The notes under the pieces: generated by a model
The model's input: the letters and a program-made list of their open reading frames with translations, nothing else
Databases searched by the model: none
What the model was told of the DNA's origin: nothing
Position numbers and translations under genes: made by a program
Shown: piece after piece, positions 55,362-64,000 of the stretch
Numbering within the stretch: the stretch's first letter is position 1
Layout: each line of letters starts with the position of its first letter
Origin: Roseovarius sp.
Lineage (GTDB): Bacteria > Pseudomonadota > Alphaproteobacteria > Rhodobacterales > Rhodobacteraceae
Direction of reading: 5' to 3'
Assembly (NCBI RefSeq): GCF_027019125.1
Contig: NZ_JALUXE010000002.1
Coordinates: 1-64,000, forward strand
DNA length: 64,000 bases

Positions 55362-56581
55362 TGGACGGCACCAAAGGGTTCGATGACGCCCTGACCGGCG
55401 AGCAGAAGATTCGCAATTTCAACATCAACTTTGGTCCGCAACACCCTGCGGCGCATGGCGTTTTGCGTCTTGTGCTAGAGCTGGACGGGGAATTGGTGGA
55501 ACGCTGCGATCCGCATATCGGCCTGCTGCATCGCGGCACCGAGAAGCTGATGGAAAGCCGCACCTACCTGCAGAACCTGCCTTACTTCGACCGGCTGGAT
55601 TACGTGGCGCCGATGAACCAGGAACATGCCTGGTGTCTGGCCATCGAAAAGCTGACCGGCGTCGAGGTGCCGCGCCGTGCGAGCCTGATCCGTGTGCTCT
55701 ATTGCGAGATTGGCCGGATCCTGAACCACCTCCTGAACGTCACGACGCAGGCGATGGACGTGGGCGCGCTGACCCCGCCGCTCTGGGGCTTTGAAGAGCG
55801 CGAAAAGCTGATGGTGTTCTATGAGCGGGCCTGTGGCGCGCGCCTGCATGCGGCCTATTTCCGGCCCGGCGGTGTGCATCAGGACCTGCCACCCGAGTTG
55901 ATCGACGATATCGAGACCTGGGCCAATGAATTCCCCAAGGTGCTGGATGATATCGACGGGCTCTTGACCGAGAACCGTATCTTCAAGCAGCGCAATGCCG
56001 ATATTGGCGTTGTCAGCCAGCAAGAGGCGCTCGACTGGGGCTTTAGCGGCGTCATGGTGCGCGGCTCTGGCATGGCGTGGGATTTGCGTCGGGCGCAGCC
56101 CTATGAATGCTATGACGAGTTCGATTTCCTTGTTCCTGTCGGCAAGAACGGCGATTGCTATGATCGCTACCTCTGCCGGATGGAGGAAATGCGGCAGTCC
56201 TTGCGGATCATCCATCAGGCGATTGCCAAGCTGCGCGCGCCCGAGGGCCAAGGCGATATTCTGGCGCGGGGCAAGATCACCCCGCCGAAGCGTGGTGAGA
56301 TGAAGCGTTCGATGGAAGCGCTGATTCATCACTTCAAGCTCTATACCGAAGGGTTCCATGTCCCGGCCGGCGAGGTTTACGCCGCGGTCGAGGCGCCCAA
56401 GGGGGAATTTGGCGTCTACCTAGTGGCGGATGGCACCAACCGGCCTTATCGCGCCAAGCTGCGCGCTCCGGGCTTCCTGCATCTGCAGGCGATGGATCAT
56501 GTCGCCAAGGGCCATCAGCTTGCCGATGTGGCGGCGATCATCGGGACGATGGATGTCGTCTTTGGGGAGATCGACCGGTAA
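55361..56581 (+). CDS. nuoD: NADH-quinone oxidoreductase subunit D
   Basis: 406 residues, with the NuoD signature [14 protein letters not shown] and the quinone-site [11 protein letters not shown]. The C-terminus has [12 protein letters not shown] and D-V-V-F-G-E-I-D-R. It forms the quinone pocket with NuoB. Its ATG overlaps the previous TAA by one base and its own TAA overlaps the next ATG the same way. Confidence 0.98.
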   Translation: MDGTKGFDDALTGEQKIRNFNINFGPQHPAAHGVLRLVLELDGELVERCDPHIGLLHRGTEKLMESRTYLQNLPYFDRLDYVAPMNQEHAWCLAIEKLTGVEVPRRASLIRVLYCEIGRILNHLLNVTTQAMDVGALTPPLWGFEEREKLMVFYERACGARLHAAYFRPGGVHQDLPPELIDDIETWANEFPKVLDDIDGLLTENRIFKQRNADIGVVSQQEALDWGFSGVMVRGSGMAWDLRRAQPYECYDEFDFLVPVGKNGDCYDRYLCRMEEMRQSLRIIHQAIAKLRAPEGQGDILARGKITPPKRGEMKRSMEALIHHFKLYTEGFHVPAGEVYAAVEAPKGEFGVYLVADGTNRPYRAKLRAPGFLHLQAMDHVAKGHQLADVAAIIGTMDVVFGEIDR

Positions 56582-56943
56582 TGAGCTGGGCAGGCCTTGC
56601 CATAGCGCTTTCGGGCGCGGGGGTGCTGGTGACGGGGGCGTTGGCCGCTCTCTTCCTGCGCGACCCGGTGGCAGGGATGGTGGCCACAACCCATCGCGCC
56701 GAGCAATTGCCGCAGGTGATGGCCAATCGCTATGTGGCGATGCTGGTGCTGGCGTTGGGCGCGACCCTCTATGGGGATATGAAGGTGATCGCCCTGCTTT
56801 TTGCCGCGTTTTCCTATATGGCGTTTCACGACGCGTGGATCTATGCGCGGGCTGGGCAGGCGGTGGCCAAGCATATCGGCGCGGGGATTGCCGCATTGAT
56901 CGTGGTCGTGGTGGCGAGTTTGGCGATGGGGCAGTCTGTATGA
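56581..56943 (+). CDS. 120-residue membrane protein inside the nuo operon
   Basis: 120 residues, three to four membrane segments (~5-28, ~48-63, ~66-80 and ~95-115). A polar loop (R-D-P-V-A-G-M-V-A-T-T-H-R-A-E-Q) follows the first. The start shares a base with the nuoD stop and the end overlaps the next gene by four bases. The function is not recognised. It could be a family-specific complex I accessory or an unrelated passenger protein. Confidence 0.75.
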   Translation: MSWAGLAIALSGAGVLVTGALAALFLRDPVAGMVATTHRAEQLPQVMANRYVAMLVLALGATLYGDMKVIALLFAAFSYMAFHDAWIYARAGQAVAKHIGAGIAALIVVVVASLAMGQSV

Positions 56944-57692
56944 GGGGTTTGGTTACACTGTTGCTTTGTACCTTGCCGGTCATGGGGCAGGCGCAGGCTG
57001 TGTCTTCGGAACGGATCGAGGAATTCGTGGGTGTCATGGCGCAGTATGGCTGTCGCATGTCGCCCTATCAGGCGGACAAGGTGATGCCCGAGGCCGGTTT
57101 CGCGGACAAGGATGAGACCAAGGCCATCACCGAGCAGCTGGTGAGCGAAGAGCGGGCGCGCATCCTTGATGGTCAGCTTGTGGTTTTTGGCGGTGTTTGC
57201 GGCGGCAAGCTGGATTATTCGGGGCGCGAGCGGTTTTTCGCGGCGATTGCCGACAATGATTGCGTGATGACCATCGACGAGGCCAAGCATCTGTTGCCGC
57301 GTGTGGGCGTCGAGATGACCGAAGTGCGGATGTTGATGGACAAGATGGAGCGGATGGCGGAAATCCGTGTGTCCTCGGATCAGAAGGCCGTGTTTCTGGA
57401 ACAGAGCCTGTGCGACAAGTTCAAGGGCCTGTCGGCGGATATGATGTCCAGCAACCCCGAGATTACCGCGCCGCAGCGTGGGCCGGAGGAACTGCGCGTC
57501 GATTTCATCGCTTATATGAAAAGCGCAGGCTGCCGTCTGACCCGCGCCGAGGCTGATATCCAGCTGCCGGCGGCCGGGTTCACCACCAAGGAATTGCGCC
57601 CCGTTATTGGCAAGATGTTGCAAGAGGGCGAGGCGGTGATGCACACCGACGATGACTCGCTTTCGCTTTCAGAAGAGGTGTGTTCGCAATGA
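56940..57692 (+). CDS. Secreted protein with three copies of a two-cysteine domain
   Basis: 250 residues. The signal peptide is ~1-20 (G-Q-A-Q-A). The mature protein contains three homologous units, each F-x-x-x-[MI]-x-x-x-x-C-x-[ML]-[ST]-x9-P-x-x-G-[FV], then a helical stretch, then a closing Cys. Cys pairs are 38/87, 108/158 and 198/248, spaced 49, 50 and 50. Pro is at Cys+12 and Gly at Cys+15 in all three. Each pair is probably a disulfide. The lipoprotein gene directly after has a fourth unit. The function is unknown; a periplasmic site beside the nuo operon suggests a role in assembly, sensing or envelope structure. It overlaps both neighbours by ATGA. Confidence 0.78.
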   Translation: MRGLVTLLLCTLPVMGQAQAVSSERIEEFVGVMAQYGCRMSPYQADKVMPEAGFADKDETKAITEQLVSEERARILDGQLVVFGGVCGGKLDYSGRERFFAAIADNDCVMTIDEAKHLLPRVGVEMTEVRMLMDKMERMAEIRVSSDQKAVFLEQSLCDKFKGLSADMMSSNPEITAPQRGPEELRVDFIAYMKSAGCRLTRAEADIQLPAAGFTTKELRPVIGKMLQEGEAVMHTDDDSLSLSEEVCSQ

Positions 57693-57970
57693 TCACCGCA
57701 CGGATTGCGGCCTTGGCCGCGTTTGGTTTTCTTGCAGGCTGCGCCCTGCCGCCCGAGGGTGTGGGCCAGGAGGGCATCGCGCGCTATGACGCTGCGGCAA
57801 AGTCGCTGGGATGCCAGCTTGTGACCGAACCCGACTATCTGGCCGCCGAAATCCAGACCGGGCTAGAGCGGCAGCAATTGCTTGATATCACCGCCTATAA
57901 ACTGTCCTCGGGCGGAGCCGTTCGGCTGCCTGATGGGGGCGTGAAACTGACTACAGGAGCCTGTGCCTGA
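57689..57970 (+). CDS. Lipoprotein with one copy of the same two-cysteine domain
   Basis: 93 residues starting M-I-T-A-R-I-A-A-L. The lipobox is L-A-G-C with Cys18. The mature part has Cys42 and Cys92, 50 apart, and G-L-x-x-x-Q-L-x-x-I-x3-K-L-x-x-G-x-A-V (58-78), matching G-F-x-x-x-E-L-x-x-V-x3-M-L-x-x-G-x-A-V of the third unit in the preceding protein. This indicates a common origin. It would be anchored to the inner or outer membrane facing the periplasm. It overlaps the preceding gene by ATGA and is two bases before nuoE. Confidence 0.78.
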   Translation: MITARIAALAAFGFLAGCALPPEGVGQEGIARYDAAAKSLGCQLVTEPDYLAAEIQTGLERQQLLDITAYKLSSGGAVRLPDGGVKLTTGACA

Positions 57971-57972
57971 GA

Positions 57973-59169
57973 ATGCTACGTCGCCTTTATCACCAACAGC
58001 CCGAGAGCTTTGCCTTTAGCCCCGCCAATCAGGCCTGGGCCGAGGGACAGATCAGCAAATATCCCGAAGGCCGTCAGGCCAGCGCGATCATCCCGCTCTT
58101 GTGGCGGGCACAGGAGCAGGAGGGCTGGCTGAGCCGTCCGGCGATCGAGCATGTGGCCGACATGCTGGGAATGGACTATATCCGCGCTCTGGAAGTGGCG
58201 ACATTCTACTTCATGTTCCAGTTGCAGCCGGTGGGCAGTGTCGCGCATTTCCAGATTTGCGGCACGACGACGTGCATGATCTGTGGTGCCGAGGATCTGA
58301 TTGCGGTCTGCAAGGACAAGATCGCGCCCAAGGCGTTCGAACTGTCGGCGGATGGCAAGTTTTCCTGGGAAGAGGTCGAGTGCCTTGGCGCCTGCGCCAA
58401 TGCGCCGATGGCACAGGTCGGCAAGGATTATTACGAGGATCTGACCGCCGCGCGGTTCTCGGAGATCATCGACGAGTTGGCGGCAGGCAAGGTGCCTGTG
58501 CCGGGGCCGCAGAATGGCCGCTATGCCGCCGAGCCGAAATCGGGGCTGACCAGCCTCAAGGAGTTTGAGAGCGGTCGCGCGCAGTACAATGCCAGCGCGC
58601 AGGCGGCGGTGGATATTGGCGACACGGTCAAGCGGATCGACGGCACCGAGGTGCCGCTCTTGACACCGTGGCGCGACAAGGGCGCGATGCACAAGCCGGC
58701 CGCGTCGTCGGTCAAGCAGAACGCCGAACCGGTGGCCATCGTAACCAAGGTTGCCCCGGGCACGCCCGCGGATGCGACCGGAGCGACCAAGGCCGAGGCG
58801 CAGGCCACCGCGACGGCGAAACCGGCTGTCGAACCGGCCGCGAAGCCCGCGAAAGCGGCGGCCGAGGCGGCCCCCGCGCCGGGCAAGAAGCCCGAAGCGC
58901 TGAGCGCGCCGCGCGAAACGGGCGCGGATGATCTCAAGATGATCAAGGGTGTCGGGCCCAAGCTGGAGCAACTGTTGCACAGCATGGGCTTTTTCCACTT
59001 CGATCAGATTGCGAAATGGACGGAGGAGGAGATCAGTTGGGTCGATCAGAACCTTGAGGGTTTCAAGGGGCGCGTGAGCCGGGACAACTGGGTTGAGCAG
59101 GCAAGTTTGCTGGCGGACGGCAAAGAGACAGAGTTCTCTGCCCGTGCCAAGAAAGGTGGCGTTTACTGA
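57973..59169 (+). CDS. nuoE: NADH-quinone oxidoreductase subunit E with C-terminal helix-hairpin-helix extension
   Basis: 398 residues, over twice the usual ~165-220. Residues ~1-180 are NuoE with the N1a 2Fe-2S ligands in C-G-T-T-T-C and E-C-L-G-A-C. Residues ~185-250 are a linker with conserved-looking D-K-G-A-M-H-K. Residues ~255-315 are Ala/Pro/Lys-rich. Residues ~318-398 form a folded domain with I-K-G-V-G-P-K-L-E (helix-hairpin-helix motif) and [14 protein letters not shown]. The same domain ends the next gene product. Related C-terminal extensions on NuoE are known to me from other Rhodobacteraceae. Confidence 0.94.
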   Translation: MLRRLYHQQPESFAFSPANQAWAEGQISKYPEGRQASAIIPLLWRAQEQEGWLSRPAIEHVADMLGMDYIRALEVATFYFMFQLQPVGSVAHFQICGTTTCMICGAEDLIAVCKDKIAPKAFELSADGKFSWEEVECLGACANAPMAQVGKDYYEDLTAARFSEIIDELAAGKVPVPGPQNGRYAAEPKSGLTSLKEFESGRAQYNASAQAAVDIGDTVKRIDGTEVPLLTPWRDKGAMHKPAASSVKQNAEPVAIVTKVAPGTPADATGATKAEAQATATAKPAVEPAAKPAKAAAEAAPAPGKKPEALSAPRETGADDLKMIKGVGPKLEQLLHSMGFFHFDQIAKWTEEEISWVDQNLEGFKGRVSRDNWVEQASLLADGKETEFSARAKKGGVY

Positions 59170-59204
59170 ATACGCCTGTCTGAACACAACAGGGGGTTAC
59201 TGTC

Positions 59205-59879
59205 ATGTCTGATACGTCGAAACTGAGCACTTGCCAGATCATCAGTTGGAGCCTTGCGCTCTTGTCCGGTGTTCTGGTGCTCTGGTCCACAGCCGGAGCG
59301 GTTGGCGTCTTTGCAGCGCTGCTGTTGGGACTGGCCTTTACGGTGTTCTTTGGCCTCGTGACCACGGGTCTGGTCTGCACCGGGTATCGCCCCGAGGATC
59401 GCGGGATCGAGGCGCGGGATGTCGAGGCGACGTTGCGGGACGTGACGGGGATCACCGGCTACAAGGCGCCGGATGTCGAGGACGAGGCGCCTGCGCCGGT
59501 ATCCTCTCCGGTGGCGACCCCGGCGCAATCGGCGGCGGTTGTGGCTGAGACGAAGACAGAGGCGGCATCAGAAGACGCGGAGATGGGCACGAAGCCCGCA
59601 GCGCTTTCGGCTCCGCGCGGGGGTGCGGCGGATGACCTCAAGCAGATCAAGGGGGTGGGCCCCAAGCTTGAGGAGCTGTGTAACGAGTTGGGGTTTTACC
59701 ACTTTGACCAGATCGCGGGCTGGACGGCGGCAGAGGTGGCATGGGTGGACGAGAACCTCAAAGGGTTCAAAGGCCGGGTGAGCCGCGACAATTGGGTCGA
59801 GCAGGCCAAGACCCTCGCCGCTGGTGGCGAGACAGAGTTTTCCAAACGCGTCGCATCGGGCGGCGTTTACGAGGAATGA
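59205..59879 (+). CDS. Membrane-anchored protein with NuoE-like helix-hairpin-helix C-terminal domain
   Basis: 224 residues. Two membrane segments at ~12-28 and ~30-55 are followed by a Pro/Ala/Glu-rich linker (~75-140). The domain from residue ~142 begins [14 protein letters not shown] and ends G-G-V-Y-E-E. Compared by eye, 58 of 80 residues equal the NuoE tail. So a membrane protein and a complex I subunit carry the same module, suggesting that this protein tethers or assembles the peripheral arm. A similar module occurs in some proteins predicted to bind DNA (COG3743 type). It starts 35 bases after nuoE. Confidence 0.82.
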   Translation: MSDTSKLSTCQIISWSLALLSGVLVLWSTAGAVGVFAALLLGLAFTVFFGLVTTGLVCTGYRPEDRGIEARDVEATLRDVTGITGYKAPDVEDEAPAPVSSPVATPAQSAAVVAETKTEAASEDAEMGTKPAALSAPRGGAADDLKQIKGVGPKLEELCNELGFYHFDQIAGWTAAEVAWVDENLKGFKGRVSRDNWVEQAKTLAAGGETEFSKRVASGGVYEE

Positions 59880-60115
59880 TGCAAGCGATGCGCAGTCAGG
59901 ACAAAGACCGGCTAATGGCACGCAAGGGCCGCACCGTGGGTGTGGTGATTGCGGCGACCATGCTGATCTGGATGGCTGCGCAATGGCTGGGCGCACAGAT
60001 GGGATGGCCGATCCGGTTTGTCTTTCTGTTCGATCTGGCCGCCATTGCCGCCTTTTTCTGGGCGTTGGTGGTGACTTATCAAATCTGGCGCATGCGCCGG
60101 GACAATCAGGGGTAG
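59876..60115 (+). CDS. Small membrane protein, DUF5337-like
   Basis: 79 residues with two membrane segments (~20-37, ~47-68) and a basic end ([12 protein letters not shown]). From memory this fits DUF5337, found in the nuo operons of Rhodobacteraceae. It overlaps the preceding gene by ATGA; a second Met (residue 5) is an alternative start. It lies four bases before nuoF. Function unknown. Confidence 0.8.
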   Translation: MMQAMRSQDKDRLMARKGRTVGVVIAATMLIWMAAQWLGAQMGWPIRFVFLFDLAAIAAFFWALVVTYQIWRMRRDNQG

Positions 60116-60119
60116 CGGA

Positions 60120-61415
60120 ATGCTCAAGGACCAGGACCGTATCTTTACCAATCTCTACGGGATGCATGATCGCAGCCTCAAGGGGGCCTTGGCGCGTGGG
60201 CATTGGGATGGCACGGCCAAGATATTGCAGAACGGTCGCGATTGGATCGTGAACCAGATGAAGGCGAGCGGCCTGCGCGGGCGCGGCGGTGCGGGCTTTC
60301 CCACGGGTCTGAAATGGTCGTTCATGCCCAAGGAAAGCGACGGGCGGCCAAGCTATCTGGTGGTCAATGCCGATGAATCCGAACCCGGCACCTGCAAGGA
60401 CCGCGAGATCATGCGCCATGATCCGCATACGCTGATCGAGGGCTGTCTGATCGCCAGCTTCGCGATGAACGCGCATGCCTGTTACATCTACATTCGCGGA
60501 GAATATATCCGCGAGAAAGAGGCGCTTCAGACCGCGATTGACGAGGCTTATGCGGCGGGGCTTGTGGGCAAGAACGCCTGCAAATCCGGTTGGGATTTCG
60601 ACATCTATCTGCATCACGGGGCGGGCGCCTATATCTGCGGCGAGGAAACCGCGCTGCTGGAAAGCCTTGAGGGCAAGAAGGGCATGCCCCGGATGAAGCC
60701 GCCGTTTCCGGCGGGTGCGGGTCTCTATGGCTGTCCGACGACGGTGAACAACGTGGAATCGATTGCCGTGGTGCCGACCATCCTGCGGCGCGGGCCCGAG
60801 TGGTTTGCAGGCTTTGGCCGGCCCAACAATTCGGGCACCAAGCTCTTTGCGATTTCGGGTCATGTGAACAACCCTTGTGTCGTCGAAGAGGCGATGTCGA
60901 TCACCTTTGAAGAGTTGATCGAGAAACATTGCGGCGGTATTCGCGGCGGTTGGGACAACCTCAAGGCTGTCATTCCCGGCGGGTCTTCGGTGCCCTGTAT
61001 TCGCGGTGAGTTCATGCGCGAGGCAATCATGGATTTCGATTACCTGCGCGAGCAGCGGTCGGGCCTTGGCACGGCGGCGGTGATCGTGATGGACAAGTCG
61101 ACCGATATGATCAAGGCGATCTGGCGTCTGTCGAAATTCTACAAGCATGAAAGCTGCGGTCAGTGCACGCCCTGCCGCGAGGGCACCGGCTGGATGATGC
61201 GGGTGATGGACCGGCTTGTGCGCGGCGAGGCCGAGGTCGAGGAGATCGACATGCTGCTCGACGTGACCAAGCAAGTCGAGGGCCACACGATCTGTGCGCT
61301 TGGCGATGCGGCGGCTTGGCCGATTCAGGGCCTCATCCGCAATTTCCGCGACGAGATCGAGGACCGGATCAAGGCAAAACGCACCGGGCGCGTAAGCGCT
61401 GTGGCGGCGGAATGA
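60120..61415 (+). CDS. nuoF: NADH-quinone oxidoreductase subunit F
   Basis: 431 residues. It binds NADH and FMN and the N3 4Fe-4S cluster, so it is the electron entry point. Motifs are [29 protein letters not shown], and the cluster ligands [10 protein letters not shown] plus the Cys in H-T-I-C-A-L-G-D. It follows the DUF5337-like gene closely, and overlaps the lipoprotein gene by four bases. Confidence 0.98.
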   Translation: MLKDQDRIFTNLYGMHDRSLKGALARGHWDGTAKILQNGRDWIVNQMKASGLRGRGGAGFPTGLKWSFMPKESDGRPSYLVVNADESEPGTCKDREIMRHDPHTLIEGCLIASFAMNAHACYIYIRGEYIREKEALQTAIDEAYAAGLVGKNACKSGWDFDIYLHHGAGAYICGEETALLESLEGKKGMPRMKPPFPAGAGLYGCPTTVNNVESIAVVPTILRRGPEWFAGFGRPNNSGTKLFAISGHVNNPCVVEEAMSITFEELIEKHCGGIRGGWDNLKAVIPGGSSVPCIRGEFMREAIMDFDYLREQRSGLGTAAVIVMDKSTDMIKAIWRLSKFYKHESCGQCTPCREGTGWMMRVMDRLVRGEAEVEEIDMLLDVTKQVEGHTICALGDAAAWPIQGLIRNFRDEIEDRIKAKRTGRVSAVAAE

Positions 61416-61765
61416 GGATATTTGCCTCATATCGCCGCGCCGGGCTGGTGCTGGTTGCCCTGGCCGTTTTGGCGGGATGCACGGAGCGGGAAGAGCGGGT
61501 GCTGTTCAACGGCAACTATTATCCCGGCAAGGCGCGTGCCGAGAAGCAGGACCGGCGCAACTTCACGGCTTTCGTGCGGCGGGCCGGGCGCGGCATCGAG
61601 GGGGCGCAGCAAGCTGTGCTCTATGAGGCCACGCGCTATTGCCTCGATAATTTCGGCACGTCCGAGATTGCCTGGAAAGGTGCGCCCGAAGGGACCGAGG
61701 GGCCGGTTTATGCGCGCTCCGGGGATACTGTGACGGTTACGGGGCGCTGTATCATATGGTCATAA
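61412..61765 (+). CDS. Lipoprotein, function unknown, inside the nuo operon
   Basis: 117 residues. The lipobox is L-A-G-C with Cys23 after a basic and hydrophobic signal. The mature domain has [30 protein letters not shown] and a C-terminal T-G-R-C-I-I-W, where two cysteines could form a disulfide. It overlaps nuoF by four bases. The family is not named to my knowledge, though the context recurs in Rhodobacteraceae. It ends just before the hairpin element. Confidence 0.75.
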   Translation: MRIFASYRRAGLVLVALAVLAGCTEREERVLFNGNYYPGKARAEKQDRRNFTAFVRRAGRGIEGAQQAVLYEATRYCLDNFGTSEIAWKGAPEGTEGPVYARSGDTVTVTGRCIIWS

Positions 61766-61769
61766 ACCG

Positions 61770-61878
61770 TTTCATATCAGGGGCTTGGCCCGCCTGCTAT
61801 TGCATAGCAGGCGGCGTGGAACCCATCTGCGATGCAGATGGGCGTGCCATGATGGCCTGCCCCCGCACTGATATGAAA
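61770..61878 (+). repeat. Multi-hairpin palindromic element between nuo operon genes
   Basis: An outer 11-base stem, TTTCATATCAG (61770-61780) with CTGATATGAAA (61868-61878), continues inward with GGGC/GCCC and GGCC/GGCC. It encloses two perfect hairpins: CCGCCTGCTAT-TGC-ATAGCAGGCGG (61790-61814) and CCCATCTGC-GAT-GCAGATGGG (61822-61842). The result is a three-way junction. The right arm touches the AAAGGA ribosome-binding site of the next gene (61876-61881). It is non-coding and could be a mobile palindrome (REP/MITE-like), an RNA processing site or a translation control element. Confidence 0.82.
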
Positions 61879-61889
61879 GGAATGATCCG

Positions 61890-62300
61890 ATGCGTGTGAT
61901 CCTGTCTTTTGTTCTGAGCCTTGGTTTGGGGGCGTCGGGTGGCGTGGCCTCGGCCAGCGCCGGGTCACTGGCGCAAGAGGCCGATATCAACCAGGGCCTG
62001 TTCTATATGGCTGTCGCGGATGAAATCCGCAAACGCTGCGGCGACATCTCGCCGCGTGTCTTTACCGCCATTGCCTATATGCGCGCGCTCAAGGCCGAGG
62101 CGCAGTCGCGCGGCTACACCGAAGACGAGATCGAGGCTTACATCTCGGACAAGGCCGAAAAGCGCAAGATTCGCGGGCGCAGTGACGACTATATCCGGTC
62201 GCAGGGTGCCATGCCCAACGACGAGCCGAGCCTGTGCGATCTAGGTCGTGCCGAAATCGCAAAGCAGAGCCCGATCGGCAAGTTTCTGAAAGCAAAGTGA
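61890..62300 (+). CDS. Exported DUF5333-like protein
   Basis: 136 residues. The signal peptide is ~1-25 (A-S-A-S-A-G). The mature part is helical with C at R-K-R-C-G-D-I-S-P-R and a second Cys in S-L-C-D-L-G, probably one disulfide. From memory this is DUF5333, a family of Rhodobacteraceae found between nuoF and nuoG. The start follows AAAGGA, which is adjacent to the hairpin element. Its role is unknown. Confidence 0.82.
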   Translation: MRVILSFVLSLGLGASGGVASASAGSLAQEADINQGLFYMAVADEIRKRCGDISPRVFTAIAYMRALKAEAQSRGYTEDEIEAYISDKAEKRKIRGRSDDYIRSQGAMPNDEPSLCDLGRAEIAKQSPIGKFLKAK

Positions 62301-62306
62301 GATACC

Positions 62307-64000
62307 ATGTCTGACCTACGCAAGATCATCATCGACGATCACGAGATCGAGGTCGAGGGCGCGATGACCCTGATCCAGGCCTGCGAGCAGGCCGGGGTCG
62401 AGGTGCCACGGTTCTGCTACCACGAGCGGTTGTCGATTGCCGGGAATTGCCGGATGTGTCTTGTTGAGGTGGTCGGCGGCCCGCCCAAGCCTGCGGCAAG
62501 CTGTGCGATGCAGGTCAAGGACCTGCGGCCCGGTCCGGACGGCACGCCGCCGGTGGTCAAGACCAACAGTCCGATGGTCAAGAAGGCCCGTGAGGGTGTG
62601 ATGGAATTCCTGCTCATCAACCATCCGCTCGATTGCCCGATCTGCGATCAGGGCGGCGAGTGCGACTTGCAGGATCAGGCCATGGCCTATGGTGTGGATT
62701 TCAGCCGCTACCGCGAACCCAAGCGCGCGAGCGAGGATCTGGATCTTGGCCCCTTGGTCGAGACCCATATGACGCGCTGCATCTCTTGCACGCGCTGTGT
62801 GCGCTTCACCTCCGAGGTGGCCGGGATCATGCAGATGGGCCAGACCGGGCGCGGCGAGGATGCCGAGATCACCAGCTATCTGGGTCAGACGCTCGACAGC
62901 AATCTGCAGGGCAATATCATCGACCTCTGCCCGGTGGGTGCGCTTGTGAGCAAACCCTATGCCTTTACCGCGCGCCCGTGGGAATTGACCAAGACCGAGA
63001 CCATCGACGTGATGGACGCGCTTGGCAGCAATATCCGCGTGGATTGCAAGGGGCGCGAGGTCATGCGCATCCTGCCGCGTAACCATGACGGCGTGAACGA
63101 GGAATGGATTTCCGACAAGACGCGCTTTGTCTGGGATGGGTTGCGGCGGCAGCGTCTGGACCGGCCCTATATCCGCGAAAACGGCAAGCTGCGCGTGGCC
63201 ACATGGCCCGAGGCCCTGGCCAAGGTGGCGGAGGCGATCAAGGGTGCCAAGAAGCTGGCGGGTCTCGTGGGCGATCTGGTTCCTGTCGAGGCGGCCTTTG
63301 CCCTCAAGGGGTTGATCGAAGGGCAGGGCGGGACCGTGGAGTGCCGCACCGACAAGGCGCGGCTGCCTGTGGGCAACCGCAGCGGCTATGTCGGCAATGT
63401 CGCTATCGAAGAGCTGGACACGGCCAGGAATGTGGTGCTGATCGGCACCGATCCGCGGGTTGAGGCACCGGTGCTCAATGCGCGTCTGCGCAAGGCTTGG
63501 ATCAAGGGGGCCAACATCGCGCTGGTCGGTCCAAAGGTCGATCTGACCTATGAATATTCCCATGCCGGCACGGATCGTGCCGCCCTTGAGGGGCTGAGCG
63601 TGCCTGAGGATACGATTGTTGTCGTCGGTATGGGCGCGCTGCGCGAGGCCGATGGCGCGGCGGTCCTAGCCGCCGCGATGGCGCTGTCCGGGCGAATGCT
63701 GGTGCTGCATACGGCGGCGGGTCGTGTGGGCGCGCTGGATGTGGGCGCCGTGACGGAAGGCGGGCTCGATGCCGCGATTGAGGGCGCTGATGTGATCTAT
63801 AACCTCGGCGCGGACGAGGTCGAGATCGCGGCGGGACCTTTCGTGATCTATCAGGGCAGCCACGGCGATCGGGGCGCGCACCGCGCGGATGTGATCCTGC
63901 CGGGGGCGGCCTATACCGAGGAGCAGGGCCTGTTCGTGAATACCGAAGGCCGTCCGCAACTTGCGCTGCGCGCGGGCTTTGCCCCGGGTGAAGCCAAGGA
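62307..64000 (+). CDS. nuoG: NADH-quinone oxidoreductase subunit G (cut by the window edge)
   Basis: 564 complete codons seen, of about 670-690 usual; the 3' end lies beyond the window. The 2Fe-2S domain has [15 protein letters not shown] near residue 35. The 4Fe-4S clusters have [11 protein letters not shown] and [14 protein letters not shown] with a later Cys in L-C-P-V-G-A-L. The molybdopterin-oxidoreductase-like domain follows from ~220. It starts six bases after the DUF5333-like gene. No frameshift is seen. Confidence 0.96.
   Translation, partial: MSDLRKIIIDDHEIEVEGAMTLIQACEQAGVEVPRFCYHERLSIAGNCRMCLVEVVGGPPKPAASCAMQVKDLRPGPDGTPPVVKTNSPMVKKAREGVMEFLLINHPLDCPICDQGGECDLQDQAMAYGVDFSRYREPKRASEDLDLGPLVETHMTRCISCTRCVRFTSEVAGIMQMGQTGRGEDAEITSYLGQTLDSNLQGNIIDLCPVGALVSKPYAFTARPWELTKTETIDVMDALGSNIRVDCKGREVMRILPRNHDGVNEEWISDKTRFVWDGLRRQRLDRPYIRENGKLRVATWPEALAKVAEAIKGAKKLAGLVGDLVPVEAAFALKGLIEGQGGTVECRTDKARLPVGNRSGYVGNVAIEELDTARNVVLIGTDPRVEAPVLNARLRKAWIKGANIALVGPKVDLTYEYSHAGTDRAALEGLSVPEDTIVVVGMGALREADGAAVLAAAMALSGRMLVLHTAAGRVGALDVGAVTEGGLDAAIEGADVIYNLGADEVEIAAGPFVIYQGSHGDRGAHRADVILPGAAYTEEQGLFVNTEGRPQLALRAGFAPGEAK

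Overview
The window is 64 kb of GC-rich chromosome from an alphaproteobacterium, most likely a marine member of the Rhodobacteraceae (Roseobacter group). The evidence is the gene order rpmF-plsX-fabH-ihfA-merR, a long-form dCTP deaminase, cckA preceded by a CtrA-type site, the GTTC-N7-GTTC class of SOS box at recA, an OlsB-type acyltransferase, RTX/Hint proteins, and a nuo operon interrupted by small genes typical of this family. No phage, insertion sequence, CRISPR array or rRNA was seen; the region reads as core chromosome.

Layout. 0-3 kb: two related secreted Cys proteins, a 58-residue microprotein, dCTP deaminase and tRNA-Pro. 3-7.4 kb (minus): DUF177 gene, rpmF, plsX, fabH, ihfA, merR. 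7.4-16.4 kb: BamE-like lipoprotein, olsB, uup, a short-chain dehydrogenase, an AbrB-family membrane protein, a two-subunit molybdenum hydroxylase, a degenerate sulfotransferase-like protein and tRNA-Thr. 17-20.3 kb: a 1064-residue RTX/Hint protein. 20.6-24.3 kb: tRNA-Arg and a three-gene operon (TVP38-type membrane protein, flavin disulfide reductase-like enzyme, histidine kinase). 24.5-30.5 kb: rpmH-rnpA-yidD, guaB, an rsmB-like gene, cckA. 30.6-42.5 kb: sulfotransferase, recA, alaS with two DUF1330 genes, histidine phosphatase, typA, ssb, lytic transglycosylase, a peptide-type binding protein and its AraC-type neighbour. 42.7-53.4 kb: a leucine/isovalerate catabolic cluster (ivd, acyl-CoA synthetase, mccB, mccA, hmgL, liuC) with passenger genes. 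53.7 kb to the end: nuoA to nuoG (cut by the window edge) with eight accessory genes between the core subunits.

How it fits together. The leucine cluster would take isovaleryl-CoA to acetoacetate and acetyl-CoA. Its first gene has a TGAAC-N4-GTTCA palindrome just after the -10 box, and the unlinked dehydrogenase at 10.6-11.3 kb has the same arrangement, suggesting one TetR-type repressor for both. The most interesting material is in the nuo operon: a secreted protein made of three copies of a two-cysteine domain next to a lipoprotein carrying a fourth copy; a helix-hairpin-helix tail on NuoE duplicated on a neighbouring membrane protein; and a roughly 110-base multi-hairpin element between two operon genes.

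Names rest on recognition of motifs and family-typical sequence, without database searches. Start codons were chosen from ribosome-binding sites, overlaps and family-typical N-termini. Regulatory sites were found by eye.
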